The translations under genes and the position numbers were made by a program. From the NCBI GenBank assembly GCA_017458825.1, contig JAFSZX010000001.1, positions 1-36,063 on the forward strand: 36,063 bases of DNA. Reading direction: 5' to 3'. The notes under the pieces are model-generated. The model was given only the letters and a program-made list of their open reading frames with translations, was not told the DNA's origin and did no database searches. The DNA comes from Oscillospiraceae bacterium (GTDB lineage: Bacteria > Bacillota > Clostridia > Oscillospirales > Oscillospiraceae). Below are positions 32,303 through 36,063 of this stretch, one piece after another (position 1 is the stretch's first letter; every line of letters starts with the position of its first letter).

Positions 32303-33460
32303 TCAGCCAACATACTCCACGGTGGTGTTGGACAGATTCTGATCGGCCACTTCGCCGTTCTTCAGCGCGGAATCGTCGATGGTCACGGTGCCGGCGATCA
32401 CAGCGGCAAGCTGTGCCTCATACTCGGCAACAGTGTAGTTCTTCATGCTCCAAGTATCGGTGGGCAGACCGGTCGCGCCGTCCGCCGCGCCCAGAGAGAT
32501 GCCGGTATTGGCGATCTCGCTCCAGGTTCCGTCATAGGACTTGGCGATCGCCCAAGAAGCCGCGGCGCCCACGCCCTTGAGAGCGGAGGTGATCACGATG
32601 CCGGGGGCGTCATAGGACTGGTCGGAGTCAACGCCGACCACCAGACCGTCGTTGGCGGAAGCCGCGGCGGTGATGGAGTCAAAGATGGATCCGCCGCAGG
32701 AGAAGATGACTTCCGTGCCGTTTTCATACCAGCCGGACGCCAGCGTCTGCAGCTCGGCAGAGGGCTGGAAGGATCCGCCATACTGCCAGGTGTACTTGAC
32801 CTCTACGTTCTTGCCCATTTCGGCAGCCGCCGCATTGGCGCCCTGCACGAAGCCCCAGCCGTAACGGCAGCAGGCATCGTTGGTGCCGCCGCCACCGCCG
32901 CAGAAGCCCAGCTTGGTGTAGCCTTCCTTCACAACAGCATAGCCGGCAAAGAAGCCGCACTCCTGCTCTTTGAAGGCAATGGCTGCCACGTTGTCAAGCC
33001 CCAGAGGCCAACCGTCGATGAACACGAAGTTAACGTCGGTGAACTCCTTGGCGGCCTTCTCCAGCGCACCAGCCTGCATGAAGCCGGCGCACACGACCAC
33101 CTTGGCGCCGCCTTCCACGGCGGCCTTCATGGCGTCATAGCGGTCGTCATCGGTCGCCTGATCGCCGTTGGCGGGCTGATAGTACTTGTAGGACAGGTTG
33201 TTCTTGGAGGCATACTCCTTCACGCCGTCATAGGTGCCCTGGTTGAAGGACTTATCCTTCAGCGCGCCCACGTCGGTCACGAAAGCAACCTCATACTTGC
33301 CGTCCTCGGAGGTCATCTCATCGGGGATCTCCGTGGTCACGGTCTGCTCGGGGGCCTTATCATCGCCTTTATCACCGGCGTCGGGAGTGGCTTTTTCGCC
33401 GCAAGCGACCAGTGCAAACACCATGACAAGAGCCAGAATCAGTGCAAGAAACTTTTTCAT
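32303..33460 (-). CDS. BMP-family ABC transporter substrate-binding lipoprotein
   Basis: The 385-residue protein has a lipoprotein signal with lipobox ALVAC (Cys20), then an acidic linker, then the BMP/Med (PnrA-like) periplasmic-binding fold. Typical parts are VAFVTDVGALKDKSFNQGTYDGVKEYA, FVFIDGWP, ECGFFAGYAVV, and VGVDSDQSYDAPGIVITSALKGVG. BMP proteins bind nucleosides and hand them to an ABC permease. No permease or ATPase gene is nearby, so those partners are encoded elsewhere. ATG at 33460 has AGGAAGG upstream. Adjacent deoD and deoC support nucleoside salvage as the role. Confidence 0.93.
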   Translation of the reverse strand: MKKFLALILALVMVFALVACGEKATPDAGDKGDDKAPEQTVTTEIPDEMTSEDGKYEVAFVTDVGALKDKSFNQGTYDGVKEYASKNNLSYKYYQPANGDQATDDDRYDAMKAAVEGGAKVVVCAGFMQAGALEKAAKEFTDVNFVFIDGWPLGLDNVAAIAFKEQECGFFAGYAVVKEGYTKLGFCGGGGGTNDACCRYGWGFVQGANAAAAEMGKNVEVKYTWQYGGSFQPSAELQTLASGWYENGTEVIFSCGGSIFDSITAAASANDGLVVGVDSDQSYDAPGIVITSALKGVGAAASWAIAKSYDGTWSEIANTGISLGAADGATGLPTDTWSMKNYTVAEYEAQLAAVIAGTVTIDDSALKNGEVADQNLSNTTVEYVG

Positions 33461-33537
33461 GTCGATCTTACCTTCCTGTTTTTTATTATTTTCACGCCTG
33501 ACAGAGGCGGGAAAACCGCTGTGAAAATCTAAAAGTG

Positions 33538-33566
33538 ATTATAGCATCCTGCGCGCAAAAAAGCAA
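33538..33566 (-). promoter_or_regulatory. Promoter for the BMP lipoprotein gene
   Basis: On the minus strand TTGCTT (33566-33561), a 17-nt spacer and a perfect TATAAT with upstream TG (33543-33538) lie about 80 nt before the start codon. It makes this gene separable from deoCD. Confidence 0.65.
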
Positions 33567-33646
33567 GGAATTTTCACTCTTTCCGCGGAAAAACCGCAAA
33601 ACAAATTTCCTTGTCTGCCCACAGCGCACAAACGCTCTCCGCCGGC

Positions 33647-34363
33647 TTATTCGCGCGACGCCATCTTGACGGCGGTCTCCAGCGCGATCTTCATCATATT
33701 GGTAAACGTGTTCTGCCGATCCTCCGGCGACAGCTCCGTGCCGTTGACCAGATTATCGGAGATGGAGCAGATCGCCAGCGCCCGTTTGCCGGTGTACGCC
33801 GCGGTGCAGTAAAGCGCCGCCGCTTCCATTTCCACCGCCATCACGCCCATCTTCTGCATCCGCATATTCCTGCCGGCGGCGTCATAGAACGTATCGCTGG
33901 AATAGAGGTTGCCTACCGGCATCTTCACGCCCAGCTCTCTGGCGGATTCCACCGCCGCCATCAGCAGATCGAAGTCGCAGATCGGCGCGTAATGGGCGCC
34001 CAGCTCGTACTGGTCGGCAAAGTTGGAGTTGGTACACGCGCCCATGCCTGCCATCACGCTGCCCAGCTCCATATCCGCCCGCATGGCGCCGGCGGAGCCC
34101 ACGCGGATGATGTTCTCCACGTCGTACCGGGTGTAGAGCTCGTAGGAGTAGATGCCGATGGACGGCATGCCCATGCCGCTGGCCATGACGGAGACCGGTA
34201 CGCCCTTGTAGGTGCCGGTATAGCCCTGGACGCCCCGGACGTCGTTCACCAGGACGGGATCATCCAGGAAATTCTCGGCGATGAACCGGGCCCTCTTGGG
34301 GTCGCCGGGCATCAGAACGGTTTTGGCAAAGGCACCCTTGGGTGCGTTGTTGTGGGGAGTCAT
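33647..34363 (-). CDS. deoD: Purine-nucleoside phosphorylase DeoD
   Basis: The 238-residue DeoD splits purine (deoxy)nucleosides with phosphate into base and (deoxy)ribose-1-phosphate. Motifs are VLMPGDPKRARFIAENFL, the phosphate-site VMASGMGMPSIGIYSYEL, IIRVGSAGAM, the nucleoside-site MAVEMEAAALYCTAA, and the catalytic Asp in SISDNLV. ATG at 34363 has AAAGGAGGAA upstream. It follows deoC by 13 nt on the same strand, forming a deoC-deoD operon. Confidence 0.96.
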   Translation of the reverse strand: MTPHNNAPKGAFAKTVLMPGDPKRARFIAENFLDDPVLVNDVRGVQGYTGTYKGVPVSVMASGMGMPSIGIYSYELYTRYDVENIIRVGSAGAMRADMELGSVMAGMGACTNSNFADQYELGAHYAPICDFDLLMAAVESARELGVKMPVGNLYSSDTFYDAAGRNMRMQKMGVMAVEMEAAALYCTAAYTGKRALAICSISDNLVNGTELSPEDRQNTFTNMMKIALETAVKMASRE

Positions 34364-34376
34364 GTGCGTTCCTCCT

Positions 34377-35039
34377 TTATTCGTTCATGGCCTTGACCGC
34401 CTTGACGATCCGGCTAGTGCCCAGGCGCGAGGCACCCAGGGCGATGAAGTCCTCGGCGTCCTGCAGGTTGGCGATGCCGCCGGAGGCCTTGATCTTCAGA
34501 TGGGGCGCCACGTGATCCCGCATCAGGGCCACGTCCTCCCGGGTGGCGCCGCCTCCGCCGAAGCCGGTGGAGGTCTTGATATACTCGGCGCCGGACTCGC
34601 TGACCACCCGGCACATCCGGATCTTCTCCTCGTCGGTGAGCAGGCAGGTCTCGATGATGACCTTCAGCAGACGGCCCTGGCAGTGGGCTTTCACCGCCTT
34701 GATCTCCTCCAGCACGTCGTCGTAGCGGCCGTCCTTGACCCAGCCGATATTGATGACCATATCCACCTCCGAGGCGCCGTTCTTCACGGCGTCAAAGGCC
34801 GCCAGGCACTTGACGGCGGTGGTGTCGTAACCGTTGGGGAAGCCGATGACGGTGCAGACGGGGATCTTTCCCGCCACGTATTCCGACGCCTGCTTTACGT
34901 AGGACGCGGGAATGCAGACGCTGGCGCAGCCGTAGCGGATACCGTCGTCGCAGATGGCACGGATCTCCTCCCAGGTAGCGCCCTGGGCCAGCAGGGTGTG
35001 GTCCACTTTTGACAGGATGTTCTGCAGCTCGGGATTCAT
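34377..35039 (-). CDS. deoC: Deoxyribose-phosphate aldolase
   Basis: The 220-residue DeoC cleaves 2-deoxyribose-5-phosphate to glyceraldehyde-3-phosphate and acetaldehyde, using the product of the deoD reaction after mutase action. The Schiff-base Lys lies in [14 protein letters not shown]. Other marks are [47 protein letters not shown] and [12 protein letters not shown] at 35039 follows GGAGAG; an earlier in-frame start at 35123 lies upstream of the promoter and is rejected. It is the first gene of the deoC-deoD operon. Confidence 0.96.
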   Translation of the reverse strand: MNPELQNILSKVDHTLLAQGATWEEIRAICDDGIRYGCASVCIPASYVKQASEYVAGKIPVCTVIGFPNGYDTTAVKCLAAFDAVKNGASEVDMVINIGWVKDGRYDDVLEEIKAVKAHCQGRLLKVIIETCLLTDEEKIRMCRVVSESGAEYIKTSTGFGGGGATREDVALMRDHVAPHLKIKASGGIANLQDAEDFIALGASRLGTSRIVKAVKAMNE

Positions 35040-35087
35040 GGGACATCTCTCCTTTCGCGGGAGGCCCGCGTGTAATTTTGTCGGTTT

Positions 35088-35116
35088 ATTATACCATATC
35101 CCGGACCCGTTGTCCA
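35088..35116 (-). promoter_or_regulatory. Promoter for deoC-deoD
   Basis: On the minus strand TGGACA (35116-35111), a 17-nt spacer and a perfect TATAAT with extended TG (35093-35088) lie about 50 nt before the start codon. No clear operator was seen. Confidence 0.75.
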
Positions 35117-35154
35117 CTTGCAAACAGTGAAAAACAGGGGCCCCTTGCCGCGGA

Positions 35155-35188
35155 CAAAAAACAGAGGGGCGCGGCCGCGCCCCTCTGT
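35155..35188 (-). terminator. Terminator after the DUF1508 gene
   Basis: A 28-bp perfect palindrome (35161-35188, core GGGGCGCGGCCGCGCCCC) is followed on the minus strand by a T-run (35161-35155). Confidence 0.92.
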
Positions 35189-35202
35189 CCGATGGATGGG
35201 AA

Positions 35203-35577
35203 TCAGTCCTCCAGCTTGACGACTTCGGCGTCCGGCGCGTTGCGGCGGATGCTGTCGATGCCGTTGAGGCAGGAGGCCTTGGCCTTGTAGCCCTCGCCCA
35301 CGGCGATGATCTCGCCGTTGCGGGCCTTCAGGCGGAAACGGAACTCCCCGCGCTTGTCCACATAGACCTCGAACTTGGGGTTGGTCACCTTCTCGAAGCC
35401 CTCGACGGTCTGGTCCTCCAGCTTGGCCTCAACAGCGTTCTTGCGGACGCTCTCGATGCCCCTCAGGCAGGCAACCTCGGTGGTGTACACTTCGCTGATG
35501 GCGATGATCTCGCCGTTGCCGGCCTTCAGATTGAACACAAAGCCGGTCTTGGCGGGTTTCATAACGAATTTGCCCAT
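35203..35577 (-). CDS. DUF1508 (YegP-type) tandem-domain protein
   Basis: The 124-residue protein holds two copies of the DUF1508/YegP domain. Copy one spans about residues 3-52 ([28 protein letters not shown] then GIESVRKNA). Copy two spans about 68-116 ([29 protein letters not shown] then [12 protein letters not shown]). The family has no established function. ATG at 35577 is chosen; a GTG at 35586 is too close to the weak GAAGAG site. The promoter is probably at 35632-35661. The gene ends with a strong terminator. Confidence 0.85.
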   Translation of the reverse strand: MGKFVMKPAKTGFVFNLKAGNGEIIAISEVYTTEVACLRGIESVRKNAVEAKLEDQTVEGFEKVTNPKFEVYVDKRGEFRFRLKARNGEIIAVGEGYKAKASCLNGIDSIRRNAPDAEVVKLED

Positions 35578-35631
35578 TTGAAGCACATCTCTTCACAATT
35601 TTCCGCCCGAAGCGGGTGGTTTTCTGTTTCT

Positions 35632-35661
35632 ATTTTACACGCATCGTCCCTGATCTGTAAA
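35632..35661 (-). promoter_or_regulatory. Promoter for the DUF1508 gene
   Basis: On the minus strand TTTACA (35661-35656), an 18-nt spacer and TAAAAT (35637-35632) lie in the gap after the small repeat protein gene. No terminator was seen between the two genes, so read-through is also possible. Confidence 0.55.
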
Positions 35662-35670
35662 GGGTTTTTT

Positions 35671-35982
35671 TTACTTTTTGCCGAACAGGCCTCCCAGCTT
35701 GTCGCCCACCTTATCGGCCAGGTCGTCCAGACCCACCTTGTCGGCCAGATCGCCCAGCTTGTCGCCTACCTTGTCGGCCAGGTCGCCCAGCTTGGTGCCG
35801 GCGTCCTCCACGTTCAGCTTCTTCTTGATGCCCTCCAGCAGCTCCTTGAACTGCTCGTCCGGCAGATCCACGCCCAGCAGATCCTCCAGGGTCTTGATGG
35901 GCTCCTTGGCGAACCGCTTGGCAAGGCCGTCGTCGGCCTTGATCTTCTTGACCAGCTCGTCGATCTTATTCATGATTTCCAT
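35671..35982 (-). CDS. Small protein with C-terminal 11-residue repeats
   Basis: I do not recognise this 103-residue protein. Residues 1-60 look helical and charged (IDELVKKIKADDGLAKRFAKEPIK then LEDLLGVDLPDEQFKELLEGI). Residues 64-100 are about three repeats of a KLGDLADKVGD-type unit of 10-11 residues, ending GGLFGKK. The DNA repeats too (about 35684-35793). Such 11-mers can form amphipathic helices. There is no signal peptide or membrane segment. ATG at 35982 has AAGGAGG upstream, and an extended -10 TATAAT lies at 36034-36039. Confidence 0.78.
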   Translation of the reverse strand: MEIMNKIDELVKKIKADDGLAKRFAKEPIKTLEDLLGVDLPDEQFKELLEGIKKKLNVEDAGTKLGDLADKVGDKLGDLADKVGLDDLADKVGDKLGGLFGKK

Positions 35983-36033
35983 TGGCCATCCTCCTTTTTA
36001 CGGCATTGATTGCGGTTTTCCCGCATTTTCTGC

Positions 36034-36063
36034 ATTATAGCACACTACTGTGTCAGAGCGCAA
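36034..36063 (-). promoter_or_regulatory. Promoter for the small repeat protein gene
   Basis: A perfect TATAAT with an extended TG (minus, 36039-36034) lies about 50 nt before the start codon. A weak -35 TTGCGC (36063-36058) at 18 nt touches the window edge. Confidence 0.55.

Noticed and set aside
35671..35982. A Nif11-type leader peptide of a radical SAM modification system
   Set aside because: The N-terminal half has a loosely similar helical look, but there is no Gly-Gly leader cleavage site followed by a core peptide, and no maturase is adjacent.

Overview
The window looks like chromosome of an anaerobic, fermentative, GC-rich member of the Bacillota, most likely class Clostridia near Oscillospirales. 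The evidence is a pyruvate:ferredoxin oxidoreductase, an hrcA-grpE-dnaK-dnaJ operon under a perfect CIRCE operator, a THF riboswitch in front of an ECF-type folate transporter gene (folT), a short-chain fatty acid transporter, and strong Shine-Dalgarno and sigma-A-type promoter signals. No genus can be assigned from the sequence alone. No rRNA, tRNA, CRISPR array, transposase or phage gene was seen.

Layout. 1-5.6 kb: the 5' part of an Ldh-family dehydrogenase gene (minus), then three monocistronic transporters (NSS symporter, NhaC antiporter, AtoE-type transporter). 5.6-11.3 kb: an operon glpP-like, mnmG, MurT-like ligase, GatD-like protein, ATP-grasp protein, closed by a bidirectional terminator shared with nifJ (11.35-15.0 kb, minus). 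15.2-18.9 kb: comM, thiI, pncC and a small membrane protein, converging on truA. 19.8-21.9 kb: an ECF-like sigma factor overlapping a membrane-anchored serpin. 21.9-22.8 kb: THF riboswitch and folT. 22.9-28.2 kb: heat-shock operon followed by rpiB. 28.2-31.6 kb: radical SAM protein, mutY, tdk, second radical SAM protein. 31.6-31.9 kb: a hairpin-rich non-coding unit between two identical 37-bp hairpins. 31.9-36.0 kb (minus): TfoX-N protein, BMP lipoprotein, deoD, deoC, a DUF1508 protein and a small repeat protein.

Two loci stand out. First, the MurT/GatD-like pair: the GatD-like partner keeps the family framework but has Thr at both glutaminase positions (catalytic Cys and His) and has gained a CxxC-x9-CxxC cluster. 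It sits in one operon with an ATP-grasp ligase-type protein, which suggests a ligase system that does not amidate from glutamine. Second, a sigma factor gene overlaps a gene whose product has an anti-sigma-like cytoplasmic N-terminus, one membrane segment and an external serpin domain. This architecture could couple protease encounter to transcription.

Housekeeping themes are tRNA modification (mnmG, thiI, truA), nucleoside salvage (deoC, deoD, tdk, BMP lipoprotein), base-excision repair (mutY), proteostasis (hrcA operon) and pyruvate oxidation (nifJ). All functional calls come from reading motifs; no database search was run.
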